50,409 nt of DNA from Vitrella brassicaformis (Eukaryota > Sar > Vitrellaceae): NCBI GenBank assembly GCA_001179505.1, contig CDMY01000219.1, positions 1-50,409 on the forward strand. Reading direction: 5' to 3'. The position numbers and the translations under genes were made by a program. Position 1 is the first letter of the stretch; the number at the start of each line of letters is the position of its first letter. A model generated the notes under the pieces. The model was given only the letters and a program-made list of their open reading frames with translations, had not been told where the DNA came from and made no database searches. This document shows positions 13,401 to 26,086 of this stretch, piece after piece.

Positions 13401-14611
13401 GAGACACACACACAAGGGGGCGAACTCAACGCACGCGCCCAGAAAAATGCTGCTACGCCCTGCATGGTATGCAATAAGATGTCACTCTCCATCCTGTTGC
13501 TGCTGTCTGCTGCTGCGTCGTGCTGTTTGAAAGACAGACAGACGCCCATGAGTGTGTATGTGTGTGTGTGTGTGTGCACCGGAATGCGTGGATGCGTGTG
13601 CCGTCGGTGCCGTCGGCTTGAGGGCAAGAAGAAGCAAGGCAACACCACACCAGACCACACCACACAGCACCACACACACCAAACAACCGGCCGGTGGCGA
13701 ACGCAACGCAACGCCAAAACACGGGGGATGGATGGATGCATGAGCTCTTTGAAAGACACAGACTGCTCTCTCTCTCTGTCTCTCTCTGTCTCTCTCTCCC
13801 CGCCCCCCCGCCCCCAATCTGTCTGTGTGTGTGGGGGGGGGTGGGCAAGGGCCAGCTGGGGAAGCACACAAGCAGTAAGTAAGATTAGCATTCATTAAGG
13901 CAGCGCTAAGACAGCACAGTCAGTCAGTGATCACTCGAGTGTCTCCATGGAATGGAGAGATGCATGTATGTGTGTATTGGGCGTGAGACATGAGCGTTAA
14001 ACAAACCACACGGGAGCGGTGCCCGCCTTGCTGCGCAGACATTGATCATGCAGTCATGGTCACATAGACACACACACACACCACACACACAGAGGGAGGG
14101 AGAGATGGATGGATGATGGGGCAAAAAGTGGGCACCCCATTCTGTCTCTCTGTCTCTCTCCGTCTCCCCCTTTCCCCTGCCGCGTGTGTAAGGGTATGTG
14201 TGTGTGTCTGTGCGTGTCTGTACAAGACGCGGCGGGCACGCGCAGCGGTAGTAGTAGTATCAAAAAAGGTCGATAGGGCAGAAAGGCAGAATACACACGG
14301 GAGCTTCACAGTTGGACAGCGGCGTGGCCACGGACTGGACTGAGGGAAGAGTGGACGGGCAGTAAGCAGTGGGTGAGTGAGCAGAAGAGAAAAATCCCCG
14401 AGGACACGCAGCTAGCTTGTAGGTGAAGATGCTGCCTCTCTCTATGAGCGTCATTCTCGGGTGTTGTGGTCGTCTTGGAGAGGTATCCTCTGCGTGTTGG
14501 GGGCTGCCAACACGCAGGACACCTCAATGAGCACCACAGCACACGAGAACAATCTCCCCGCAGAGGTAACCGCAGCGGATCGGTACAGCGTCCCTCCTCC
14601 CCCTCTCCCAC
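10484..14611. other. Convergent intergenic spacer rich in microsatellites
   Basis: Lies between the 3' ends of chlH (+) and the PAS gene (-). It is packed with CA/TG runs (for example 11031-11055, 12411-12443, 12780-12808, 13325-13348), CCAT, GACA and GAGT repeats, and CT tracts (13768-13798). The long open frames here translate only these repeats, and I found no domain, splice-consistent exon chain or RNA gene. It must hold two 3' UTRs and terminators. Confidence 0.6.
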
Positions 14612-16413
14612 TCACTGCCCCGCCACCTCCACCGTCACACACGTGCTCGTGGTCGATGCAGCCACCCCATCACAGCCATCTCCAGCCACCGCAGCAGTGG
14701 CCAGCTTGGTGGTGGTGGTGGTCTTGTCGACACCGTGGTGTTGGTGTTGGTCGTCTTTGCTGAGTGCGGGTGGGGTGGCGTCGCCCTTGCCCTGGATGTG
14801 CTCGCGGATCTCGGGGTCGGACTCCATCATCGACACAGCGGCGGGGAACAGCGGCCAGATGCGCTCAACCAACAGCCAGTTGGGCGCCTGCATGAACGAA
14901 CGAACATGCATCACGTCACGTAGGCACGCACACACAGTGAGGGAGTGGATCCGTCGAGTCGTGAGCTTCTTGCGCCTCCCTCCCTCCCTGACTCACCGGC
15001 TGGCTGTCTGTGGCGGCCCTGCCCCTGCCAGCACACTGCTGCTGCGTCGCCGCCCCATCGCCGCACCCGCACACGCCGTCGCCCACAGTGTACCTCCGGC
15101 CCCTCGCGCGCCGATGAACAAACGCACTCCCCCCACTGTCGGCGGCGTCGCTCTGCGACAGCACGTCGCTCTCGGACTCGACCTCGATCTCGCTGTGGGT
15201 CTCACAGGTGCTGCTGCTTGAGAGGGTCGTGCAGGTGGGGGACGCAATCGACGGGGCCTTGCTGCTGCTGCTGCTGCTGCTGGTGGTGGTGGCGGTGGTG
15301 GTGGGGGGTGAGGGTGCCCATGGTGGGAGGGATTTGGGGAGGGAGGCCTTGAGGGACTCGATGGCGGTAGCCGACTCGTGCTTGCCCAGGATCCACGCGG
15401 CCATGTCGATCTTCGAGAGGAACTCATCCAGCTGCACCGCACAGCGCAGCACAGCACAGCGCCCCACATGGTACGTACGCACCAGGTGTGATTCTGTCTG
15501 TCTGTCTGCTGCTTCTGTCTGTGTGTCTGTGTGTCCAGTTGACCTTGTTTTGTATGATGCGTCTGAGGAGTGGGTCGTTCTCGACGTCGCCAGTGGCGTG
15601 CGATGCGTCGCCCTGCATGCCCACGATGAACGTTGCCGCCACACGAGAGACGTACACAGATGACAGATACAAGACGCTCGGGAACACATCACCTGACACA
15701 CACAACACGGCAACAAGGCCGGCAGGTGCGTCTCGAATCAAGTATATAAGGGCCCTCCCCTCTCGGCTCTTCACACACAAGACTCTTGAGGGGTCGCTCC
15801 CTCCCTCTCACCGTTGGCCTTTCTGCTCTGCAGGACGCAAAGGTACTTGCTGTGCCGCCTCACACACTCGCGGATGCGCTCCCGCGTGGCCTCGGGGACG
15901 TCGCAGCACTCCCCACACATGGAGGTAATGGAGCTCAGGGGGCGGCCGATGAAGGCAAACTCGTCGTACCTGACACACAACACAGAGACACTCGTAAACA
16001 ACGCACACGCACCCCAACCAAACCCCACCCCTCGCCGCACCGTACAGGGCAGTGCGCACCCACCCAGCCACCACACTCACTCACCCAGTCATTTTGGTGT
16101 AGCCGGGGGAGCAGCCGATGAGGGGTGCGTCTGGCCTGCGCGGATCAGAAACTATGAGGGAGAACTTGATCCCGCAGACCTGCATTTCGTTCCGCACAGT
16201 CAGAGGTAGCACAGCCACACAGTGTGTCTGTGCCCAGTGTGCCGGCAGCCGCCCTCCTGTACGTACCTTGGGGAGGTGCTCTATGGCGTGTTCGATGACC
16301 CATCTGTTCTGCACACCGGGGGAGGGCAGCCTCTCGCCAGGGCTTCTCCGCATCACACGCCGCAGCGGCAGGCTAGCGCACCGCCGAGGGAAGAGACCCT
16401 CCCTGTTCGTCAT
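14612..16413 (-). CDS. PAS-domain protein with LOV-like core lacking the photoactive cysteine
   Basis: Probable sensory or protein-interaction PAS protein. Six exons, read from high to low coordinates with agreeing phases: 16413-16267, 16179-16085, 15969-15812, 15692-15544, 15431-14997, 14887-14612; 419 residues. An in-frame ATG at 16476 would add 21 residues. The PAS core spans about residues 50-180: FSLIVSDPRRPDAPLIGC, then GYTKMTGYDEFAFIGRPLSS, later YVSRVAATFIVGMQGDAS. The run D-P-R-x-P-D-x-P-L-I and T-G-Y-x-x-x-x-x-I-G-R matches LOV/PAS domains, but the usual N-C-R-F-L-Q segment that carries the flavin-adduct cysteine is replaced by RPLSSI. The C-terminal half has a Thr/Ser-rich low-complexity run (GCT/GGT repeats at 15260-15306), and a last exon with NWLLVERIWPLFP. 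No kinase or DNA-binding domain was seen. Ligand and partner are unknown. Confidence 0.8.
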
Positions 16414-16625
16414 GGCGAAGTTTCGCGTGGCTCCCTCCCGTCTTTCTCCCTCGCTGTCACAAACCCTATAACCCATACCCTGCAGCGACTCAGCCAGCCT
16501 CCTGTGTAGATCTTGCTTTGACGTGCTTCACAGCCGCTCACACGTCGATTAAGTCGAATCGAACAGCGAGAGAGGGAGACGGCGCTAGCTGAGACGCGCG
16601 GGCCCCCACGCCGCCCCAGAGAAGG
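16414..16625. promoter_or_regulatory. Head-to-head intergenic region (PAS gene / 1754-residue gene)
   Basis: Only about 150-212 bases separate the start codons of the two divergent genes, so their promoters must overlap or be shared. No clear TATA box. The region is moderately GC-rich and free of the TG runs typical of the convergent spacers. Inference from gene layout. Confidence 0.45.
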
Positions 16626-18871
16626 ATGTCGGGTGCAGGTGTTGACATGATAAGCGACGTCTGGGAGGCCGGAGACTACCTCTGTAACCAATATGCAAAC
16701 ACGGCACATGATGCAGTTTCATGCATTGCACAATTCATGAAATGCCGCTCTGCTCTGTCTGCGTTCTGTTGTGCATCCCTTGTCTGTCTGCTCAGGTAAT
16801 GCGGTGGTGAGAGAGGTCACCAGGCCCAGTGTCGACGGCATCGGCAGGATCAGCCAGCACATCAAGCAGGCCGCCAACCAGAAGAGCTTCCGCGAGAGCT
16901 ATGAGGCAGAGCAGGCCGCCATCCAGGAGCTGCGCGACCAGTTCCTGCGGTTCCAGCTCGAGGAGGAGCGCCGCTCACTGGAGACGGCTCACAACCAGCA
17001 CCGGATCGACAAGCGCGAGAAACACCTGTTCATGAGCATCGCCACGTCAGGCAGCCTCACGGAACTCAGCAGCCACCTGCCGCCGTTTCTCTCCCACCTC
17101 AGCCGCACCCTCGGCACCACCGGCACCTATCTGGCGGAGATGAGACAGAGGGAGGGGGAAGACGTGCTGGCTTACTTTGCCGCCTCCAGGGGACAGGAGT
17201 TCCTCATCGGCCAGGTGCTGTCGCGGAGCCAGGGGGTGGCCTGGCGTGTGCTGGAAGAGGGCGAGGGCGAGGGCGGTGGAGAGGAGGAAGGCGAGGCAGC
17301 CCCCGACGCCCTTGCTTTGGCCCAGAGGACCGAGGCCCTCGACCGCTCGGACAAGGACGTGCCGATCCTCCGTGTCTTCCACGCGCTGGACCTCCCGTCC
17401 CTCCACTTCTTCCGTCTGTCCCGGCCCGGCGAGTTCTTCGCCCTTCCCGTGGTCTTTTCGGGCCCTCCGTCGCCCCCCCTGGTGAAGCATCTCACCGCCT
17501 CAATCACCGCGGCCATGGACGCCCGTCTCAAGTTTGAGAGCGACATTATCGACGAGGAGCGTGCCAAGGAGGAGGCCAAGGAAGCGGCGCGGAGGGCTGC
17601 TGAAGCGGCGGCCACGACCGGCAAGGGCAAGAAGGGGGCTGCCAAGGCCAAGGCGGCGCCGATCCCCGAGCCACCCAAAGAGGAGGAGAAGGACGAGAAG
17701 GGACCGGAGAAGATCTTTGACTTCTTTGCCGATGCTGCGGTCTTCCCACCTCCCATGGACGGCTCCCCCCAGTGCAAGTGGGTGTTTTGCGGCGACACAT
17801 GTGGCGACCAGCCGCGCTTTCGGGAGCCGCTGGCCACCTCGCCCACCGACACGGCCACCGCATGGAACCGGCGACTGGTGGAGGAGGGCCACACGGGTGC
17901 GCTGCTCGATGTCGACTCTGACCGGCAGCTGACGGACAGCCAGGTGTGCAAGGTGAGGAGCGCCGGCAGGTGGCTGATGGAGCACACCGGGCGAGCTGCC
18001 TTGGCCAGCGCCATGCGGACGGCGCGGATCACGGCTCTCATGCAGAGGGGGACGCTGCCGGACATCCTTGCTGCTACACAACAGGTCTGGGGCTCATGAC
18101 AGCGACGGCAAGGATATGTGGGTGCTGAACGAGTATATAATGGCTGTGCTGTCTCTGTCAGGAGATGGAGGCCCGTGTGAGTGCGGTACGTCCGGCAGCT
18201 GTAGTGGCTCCCAAGGCGGCCCCGAAGGCTAAGGCCAAGGGCAAAGCCGCCAAGAAGGGCAAAGAGGAGCCACCACCGACGGCAGAACTGACGCCAGAAC
18301 AGGAGCAGGTGAGAGACAAGGAGAGAAAGAGAGATATGCAACGAGTGCAGTTGTTGATGCACTCGTATGCTGCAGGAGATTCGCGAGATCCAGCTGCAGT
18401 CACACCGGACCACTCTCGAGCAGACCGTCAAGTCGCTGCTGCTAGCATACAGGTCAGATCAGACGCTATCAACAGATATCTATGGGATACACATGGTATG
18501 TGTCCTTTGTTCAGGCCAGGCGAGCAGGTGGGCTTCCCTGCTTCATGTGCCCATCTGTTCGAAGGCCTCTTCACTCTCGCTGGGCTGCCCCTTGCCGTCT
18601 ACGCCGCATCTGTCGACGCTACTGGTAAGCGAAAATTGCCACCACACACTAGACGGACAGAATCAGCTTCTTGCGTGTTCAGGGCTTGTGTCTGATTCTG
18701 TGGATTGGCGGCGTGTGGAGGAGCTGTGGAGCGATGACGTGCTCAAGGGCATCCTCACCTTCGCCGTCGACCGCGTCGACCGGCCACTGTCACTCACACG
18801 CATCAAGGAAAAGCTCGGAGACATCAAAGTAGCCACGCCGGCGTACCCACTCGCACACACAGTCACCAAAT

Positions 18872-18902
<31 letters not shown>

Positions 18903-21900
18903 CAGGCGGAGGAGTTGGATGAGGTGTATTTGCCGTGGGGTGTGTTGGGCCGCTGGCTCGCTGCCGTGGCCGAATGCCGACCCTACTACACCGCAAAAGC
19001 AAAGGACACTCTTGCTGAAGTGAGTTGTGAATCTATGAGACACGAGACACAGAAGCAAATCGTCTCGATTCTCATGTCTGTCTGTCTGTCTGTCTGTTTG
19101 TCTGCCAGTTGTCAGACGTGAGGCTGTTGACGGTCGACGTGACGTACTTCGAGGAGGAAGCCGAGGCAGAGGAGCAGGAAGGACAAGCAAAGGAGGGCGC
19201 CGAGGCAGGTGAGTCACAAAAGTCACACAATCACACAGCCAGCCGGCCAGCTAGCATCACCATTGTCCATCCATCCACTGGCAGAGGCAGCGGCCGAGGA
19301 GGGCGAGGAAGGTGAGGAGGAGGAAGAATGCGAGGCCGAGCAGGAGGCTGAGAAAGGAGAGGCAGAGGAAGAGGAACCGACCGAAAAGCCTTTCAAACCA
19401 CTCACACAAGGACACATCGACTTGTTTGTCGACCGGGCCTTCACCGCAGGTGGGTTTGGTTTGGTTTGCATTGCACAACAGAAACACCTCGCACACACTG
19501 CCCACCCTCTCCTCTCGTTGTTAGTCTCAGATGGCGGCCGTCTTGGCTCCGTGATGCTGCCACTGGAGGAGGCCGTGATCGACCCACCACCACAGCCAAA
19601 CACAACCACACTCCTCTGGTGCCCGCTGGAACAGGGCGACATCTTTACTCCCTACGAGGGAGGGGACGAGATCATGAAGGAGCTCATCGCAGACAAGGCA
19701 GGCACATACCCACGCACCCATTCACTCAGTCACTCACTCACTCAGCACACCACACGGACGACACCCGTCTCCCTCGCTCTATGTCTCCCGCTTTTCTCAG
19801 GGCTGTCATCTCTTCGTGCTCGGTGACGAGCAAGGCAACGCCATCAATGCCCTCAATCGCACTTTCGAATGGAACCTGGTCGGAGCGCCTCTGCCGGCAC
19901 CTGCACCGCCTGGCAGTGGCCAGCCTGCTGCCGCTGGGTGTCACGTGACGGCCGAGACGGTGCTGCAGTACCCGCTGGCCGCTCTGGGTGGCGGGGAGGG
20001 GGGGCTGGTGGAGGCAGAGCTGCAGACAAAGGCCGCCCTGCCAAACCCACAGTGAGGAAGGCTGTCTGTCTGTCTGTCTGTCTGAATGTCTCCGATACGT
20101 GTGAGTGCACCTGGGCGTGTTGTGTTATGTGTGCGTTTCAGCATCTACCCAGTTGTATCACGTCGGTGCTCCGCTCATCTCGTCGACCCCACCTCTCTGC
20201 CGGCTGACGCATCGGCACCTTTGACTCTCAAAGTGAATAGTCACACAGAAAAGGACGTGGCGCATACACGCACCCTCTCCCTCTCCCGCCCTCTGACAGG
20301 CGCTGGACTGTGCAGTGGTCCGGGAAGGTCGTGGGGAGGTCTGGCTCATCTCGTTCGACCCGGAGACGGCGCCCGAGAGTGTGCAGTCGCTGCTCGCCTC
20401 GATCCTGACGGCAACAGTGCTCAACAAGCGGCCGGTCAAGGGCAAGTTGAGGGGCGCTGCCGACCCGCAGGACTGGCTGGTGGGCGGCAAAGAGGGCATG
20501 CGACATCTCAAGAAGCTCGTCAACTACATGACATTCCCCAAAGGTGACTGACTGGCACAAGCCTCTGTGTGAATGGCGTCATCACTTCTTCCCACATCCG
20601 CTCTCACAGGCAAGAATCCCAACAGTGTAATGGAGCACCCCCCTCCAGCAAACTACAACGAAGAGGACGATGCCGAGGAGGAGCAGGAGGGGGAGCAGGA
20701 GGAGCCCGACGCCGATGCAGAGGCCGAGACTGAGCACGAGCAAGAGGAGGGGCAGGAGGGGCAGGAGGGCGACACATCCCCGTCAAAAAAGAAGCAAGCT
20801 GCTCCGCCGCCCGAGCCCTCGCTGAAGGAGAAGTTGCACAACGGTCTCGTCCATCTGTGGACGTTTGATGAGAGGAAAGATCGCAAAAAGGAGGGTGTCG
20901 AGGTGCCGTTGCCTGTAGCGGGCGAGGCCGCCGAGGGAGAGGATGAAGAAGGCGCTGCTGTGGTGCCAAAGGAGCCGAAAGACTTCTACTGGACCAGCTG
21001 GACGAGCGCTGCAGAGGTGATGATCACCACATTTGACAAAGAAAGAGAGAGAGACACGCCCACGCCATTCGACTCCTTCCATCAGGCCATTTGGCGCGGC
21101 TTGGACGATCCCCCTGTCGCCCCTCCGGGCCTCTTTGGCGGCGCCATCCGCCTCACCGGCCCCTCACACCACATGACAATAACCGACCTGCTTCCGCGCC
21201 CCTTCCCCCCTCACGACACACTCGAAATGGAAGATCTGTCGCTCGAAGGCATCGGCGGCGGCTGGACCATCGCCCTCTGGTTCAGGCCTGCAGTCAAGAC
21301 GACGGAGAGCGAGCAGCGGCTGCTGATTGTCAGGGGGGTGGGCGAGGCAGACAAAGGCCTGGCGCCGCTGAATGGCTGTGAGGTGTGCGTCAACGGGCAG
21401 GAGCGGCTGGTGTTCCGGAGTGGCAAGAATGTCGGTGTGGCGCCTGAGAAGGAGGAGGAGCCTCCTGAAGAGGAGGAGAAAGAGGGTGAGGCCGAGGGGG
21501 AGGCCGACAAGGAAGGAGACGAGGGCGGCGCGGACGAACAGGAAGTAGAGGCCAAGGAGGAGGCCGCTGAGGAAGAGGTAGAAGCGGAAGCTGAGCAGGA
21601 GGAAGAGGTGGTCGTTGACCCGCTGACCGACATCATTGCAGACGAGGTTGGCTAACGCCCATCCATCTTCACTTCCACGCCTGTCTCTGCCTGTGCCTGT
21701 GAAGGACCGTGAGTTGATCGAGGGCACGTCTTTGGACTACGTGATGTTCATGGAGTGGAACTGCCTCGTCATCACACAGAAAGGGCCTTACAGATACCTC
21801 TACCTCAACGGTAAGTGAAAAGAGAAGATGCACACATTCAGAAAAGATACTTACTTCTACACACACGTCACACAGGTCGGTATCAATCCTCGTGTCGCCA

Positions 21901-22490
21901 CTACATGGGCCCCAGTGCTATATCCACCTGGCACCAGGGCGACCCCCTGCCGCAGGAGGAGGGCAGCGAGCATCCACCAGGGCCGTCCATCCAGAGCCCC
22001 CTCCCCACTGGCCTCACTCTCGGCTGCCAAGCGGTGGAAGGCTGGAACGTGGCCTTCAAGGGTGACGTGTGCCAACTGGCCATCTGGGACAGACCCCTGC
22101 CGACCAAAGAGGTCCATGGAAGCAAGAAGACATGATGGACCTCACACAGAGGACATGTCTCTGTCTGTCTTCTTGGTCTCCCTTGGTCCCCAGAGTCGCG
22201 ACCTGTTCATAGCGTCTCACGTGCGGTCCATCCTGCTTCCGCCGCTGTCGCCTCCCCGGCCACCCATCGTCACTCTCCTGCACGCAAACCCGCTGCTGCG
22301 CCTCTCCGCCGCGCAGAGCCTGGTGGCTCTTTTGCAGGAGCTGACCCTGCCGCTTGGCAGCCCACTGGAGAGCTCCGCCGACATGGAGGTGCAGGTGGAG
22401 TTCCACCCATTCGACGAGCCGTCTGCGCGGACACTGGTGGAAAGCGCCACAGCTGATGTGGATATGCTGGTCGGTGCCGTGCATGGCGGA

Positions 22491-22527
<37 letters not shown>

Positions 22528-23478
22528 GCATCTTGTGTGCAGGTATTGCCTCCGCTAGAGCGGTCCGCTTGTGTCGTTCCGAAGCGAGAGGAGGTTTTCG
22601 CCTGGAGGCGGCAGGGCTTCGAGGGCAAGGCCTTCCTGGGAGACGTACGCACGCAAGCAACGCACATATGGGCGTCGACGGGTGTCAATCAATGCATGCA
22701 CGTCGCTTGGTCTGTCGGTCTGTCTGTCTGTCTGAGTGGTGTGTGTCGAGCAGGAGGAACTGGACATCCTGCGAGGATACGTACGTCGGGGCGGGCGGCT
22801 GGTGGTCTTCACTGACCCATACAAATATGCACTCGAGCTGCTCGGTACGATGCATGTCTCCGTCGTCCATTGCACATGCACCTCCTTGTCACTCACTCTT
22901 GGTGCCCAGGCCACCTGTTCGAGTCCTTCAAGCTGCCGTCAGCCCACGCGACATTTGAACCACCGCGGCCCCCGCCTGCCTCCCCACTGTCCCTCGCCCC
23001 TCTGCAGTTCGCATCACGACTGATCCTGCCTCCACCCCTGCAGGACTTCTTCCACACGCACACGTGCCCCCCACTGTTTCCACGGTCGGAGTGGACCGCA
23101 CCGGCAGCGTTCTCGCCATTCGACCTGCCTGAGACTGCCATCCCTGTGTACGGGATGGAGGGCGTGGGGGCGTTCAGCGTCAAGCAGGCGGAGGGCAAGG
23201 TGACGTATTTCGCCTTCGGACAGGAGGTGGGCAGGGAGGTGGCCGTCATGGAGAAGAGGGCGGGGGAGGGGAAGGAGGGTGAGGCTGACCCTGTGCCAAA
23301 GGGAGGCTGGCGAGAGGTGAGCTCAAACATCTGTGTAGAGGAAGGCAGACAGGGAGACGGACAGGCAGACAGACAGACAGACAGTCCTGGTTGAGCCGAT
23401 GGTGTGTGTGTCGTGTCTATCTTGCCTTGTCAGGTCATGTGGGGCATCATGAAAGGGCCACAGGTGATGGACTACTAA
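16626..23478 (+). CDS. Large unrecognised protein: coiled coil, GAF-like, LamG-like and GATase-like parts
   Basis: Not matched to a named protein. Twenty-one exons with agreeing phases: 16626-16683, 16796-18084, 18162-18308, 18376-18452, 18515-18624, 18683-18828, 18906-19019, 19109-19208, 19285-19449, 19525-19697 (GC donor), 19801-20051, 20142-20232, 20300-20543, 20610-21646, 21705-21810, 21876-22111, 22194-22469, 22543-22644, 22754-22844, 22910-23316, 23434-23478; 1754 residues. Order: charged helix (about 40-95); GAF-like region (100-300, LSRTLGTTGTYLAEM onward); Ala/Lys- and Glu-rich linkers; a jellyroll LamG-like domain from GLVHLWTFDE (about 1068) through WTIALWFRP, WNCLVITQ, YLYLNG to QLAIWDRPLPTKE, interrupted by an acidic run (about 1265-1330); then an amidotransferase-like fold with ADVDMLV and ELDILRGYVRRGGRLVVFTD (about 1450-1740). 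No signal peptide or membrane span, so probably intracellular. A ciliary or cytoskeletal scaffold is possible but unproven. A split into two genes cannot be excluded without RNA data. Confidence 0.75.
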
Positions 23479-23796
23479 AGAAGGCCATGACTGTGTGACA
23501 GTGAGTCTCACTTTGGAATCGGATTCCATAGCTTGAGACGAGGCTTGAGATGCATCGCAGTATAGCACAGTGTGCATGCAAGAACTGACCATTATAGCAC
23601 CCAATCGCACCAACGGAATAAATCAATGAGAAGAATCCATCCTGCATCGATGCAAGCTCGCTCGCGCCCCCCAAATCCTTGGGGGCAACTAGAGACTCTA
23701 ACGTCCAGGCTCCCCTCAGGCCCTCCTCCTCACCCCCGTCGGTTGTCGTAGTTTCGTTGTCGTGATTTGTCGTTAAGTGTCTGTCGTTGAAGGCCA
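23479..23796. other. Intergenic spacer upstream of scramblase gene
   Basis: Same-strand spacer between the 1754-residue gene and the scramblase gene. It must hold the 3' end of one and the promoter of the other. No exon, RNA gene or clear core-promoter motif was seen. Confidence 0.5.
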
Positions 23797-26086
23797 ATGA
23801 AGGGCGAAAAAGGAGCCGAGCCACAGCAGGTATGGACGACCTCACGACGCCACTGGGCGGCTGCCGTGGCATGCATGCTATGCAGCTGGGCTGCCACTGG
23901 TGGATGGAGAGAGAACGGTCGTGTTGATCATAGCTAAATTCTGTGGATTTTGGTGTTGGTGGGTGCAGATGGTGATGCAGCCCCAGGCGTATGGACAGCC
24001 CCAGGTCATGCAGCCTGTCGCACAGATGCAGATGCAACCTGGTAGGCTTCATTGTACACACACACACAGAGGCCCCGGGCCGAATAACGCGTCCGTCTCT
24101 GTCGAACGAAACGTCTTCGCTCCTTCTGGACGGCTGCAGGCATGATGGTGATTAACACGGACCCGTGGGCCATCCTGAGCGGTCAGCTGAGAGCCAATCT
24201 GATGATACCATTGCGCGTGCATTGTCCATGTGTGTGTGGGGGCGGATGGCTGGGATACACCAGGCATGACGGGTGCTGAGATCAAGGAGCGCGTTCGCAT
24301 GGCTGAGGCCATCCTCGGCTGGGAGCAAAACAATATGTACGCTGTACAGCCACCCAGCCAGGCCAGGGAGGGGTCACTGCACGACCCCGGCGCTTCTGAA
24401 CTCTCTGATATGCGCTATGTGTGTCCGTGTGTCATGTCAGCTATGATATCAAGGACCAGAATGGGAACCCCGCGTTCATCGCTAAGGAGGACACGGACAC
24501 CTGCACCCGGCTCATCGGCATGTGCTGCCCTGTGTAAGACATACGCACACTTCTCAACACACACAGGGTCGCACTATGACCACACGAGAGAGAGACACGG
24601 AGAGAGAGATGCCATATATGTCCTTATATGTGGTCTCAATTGACTTGTTTCCGTCCAGTCAGGACTGCCGCATGTTCAAGTTGGACATCTCCGTGCCGCC
24701 CAGTCAGCACACACACACACACACACACATGGCCAAGGGTGCAGGTGCACACCCTCCCTTTATCCCGGCTTGTTCTTTCTGTGCTCTTTCTGTCTGTCCC
24801 CCCAACCCCCCCGCAGTGCCTGGCGCGTCGCCCCCTCCCTTCCTGCATCTGGACCGGCCCTGGACGTGCACATGCTACTGCTTCAATAGGTGAGGACACG
24901 CGTGAATGAATACTCAAGACGTTGTCATCGCAGGCAGGAAGTTCACTGCGGGCATGTTATGTTTTGAGTGCAGACCGAAGGTCACGGTCACGGATCTGAC
25001 GGCTGGAGGTCCGTCTGTCTGTCGCGACGACCGACCGATGCACACATATGTTGCCTGGCTGATGGCTCAAGGCTGAAGGCGGTGGGATGTGTCTGTGTCT
25101 GTATGTTGTCAGGTGAGGTCATCGGTACCATGAGGGACCCCTGGTGCGCGAGAAGATTTCACAGACAGACAGACAAGGACAATGCGTGTGTCTTCTCTCT
25201 GAGCCACACATGCCTTCGTTCTGTTTATATCCTGCAGGCACTGCTGCAACTACAACATGCGCATGGCGGACCCTGAGGCATAACCACACGCACACACAGA
25301 GACAGAGACAGAGACATGTGTGTGTGTGTGCATATCTGTGCAGGGCAAGGATGTGTTGAACGTTGAGGCGTCGTGCTGCCAGTGCGGCTTCTGGTGCCCA
25401 CTGCCATGCGGTCAGCGAACCCACACGTCCACACACGTGTGGTGCAGACCCTCTTTGCCAAATATGGGCATCAATGTGTGTGTGTGTGTGTGTGTGTGGT
25501 CAGGCCCGTGCAAGGAGGTCCAGTTCGAGATCACCGACGTTGAGAGCAAACAGAAAGTCGGACACTTCAAGCGCGTAAGACAGACTCTCTCATGCACAGA
25601 GACCACATGCCCATTGTATATGTATGTGTGTGTGTGTGCGTGCCCTCTGTCCTTCCATCTACATGATCATCCGTCAATCAGATCGTCCCGTGCAACCTGC
25701 TCAAGTTCCTCTTCACCGACGTGGACAACTACCAGTCAGCTCACACTCCTCACCCCTCCCCCCCCAGACACAGACACACACAGATGGAGAGAGAGACACA
25801 TGGGCGGGTGGACTGTGTGCGTGTGTTCAGGGTGGAGTTTGGCGGCATCACGGACCCCAAGTGGAAGTCCCTCCTCCTCGCGGCGGCGGTTTTCGCCGAC
25901 TTCCGATACTTTTCCACTAACAGTACGCACTGCTTCATCGCCACCCCCCCCCCCCGGCACACACACAAATGGATTGCACAGATGCACGCCTTTTTGCCTC
26001 TGTATGTGTGTGTGTGTGTGTGGTGGTCACTGCTTGGCTGGCTGGCTGCAGAGAACGAGAACAGCGCCCTCGGGACGATCTCCTGA
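23797..26086 (+). CDS. Phospholipid scramblase family protein
   Basis: Member of the scramblase (PLSCR) family, proposed to move phospholipids between membrane leaflets in a Ca2+-dependent way; some members act mainly as membrane-bound regulators. Fifteen exons with agreeing phases: 23797-23829, 23969-24041, 24140-24181, 24264-24336, 24441-24533, 24659-24702, 24817-24889, 24974-25008, 25113-25143, 25238-25277 (probable GC donor), 25344-25410, 25504-25574, 25682-25734, 25831-25922, 26052-26086; 284 residues. The Pro/Gln/Met-rich N-terminus (MQPQAYGQPQVMQPVAQ) is typical. The barrel follows: YDIKDQNGNPAFIAKEDTD, CTRLIGMCCP, the Cys-rich TCTCYCFNRP, EVIGTMRDPW, CCQCGFWCPLPCGPCKEVQF and ITDPKWKSLLLAAAVFAD, the last resembling the C-terminal helix. 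Cysteine clusters suit palmitoylation. The start is in a tiny first exon; an alternative is the ATG at 23969. Confidence 0.93.

Noticed and set aside
10484-14611. Many long open frames on both strands in the convergent spacer
   Set aside because: They translate CA/TG, CCAT and GAGT repeats, start in several overlapping frames at once and show no domain or splice chain.
22194-23478. GATase-like C-terminus considered as IFT52 (GIFT domain)
   Set aside because: IFT52 carries that domain at its N-terminus and lacks a LamG-like part; the other IFT52 regions are absent.
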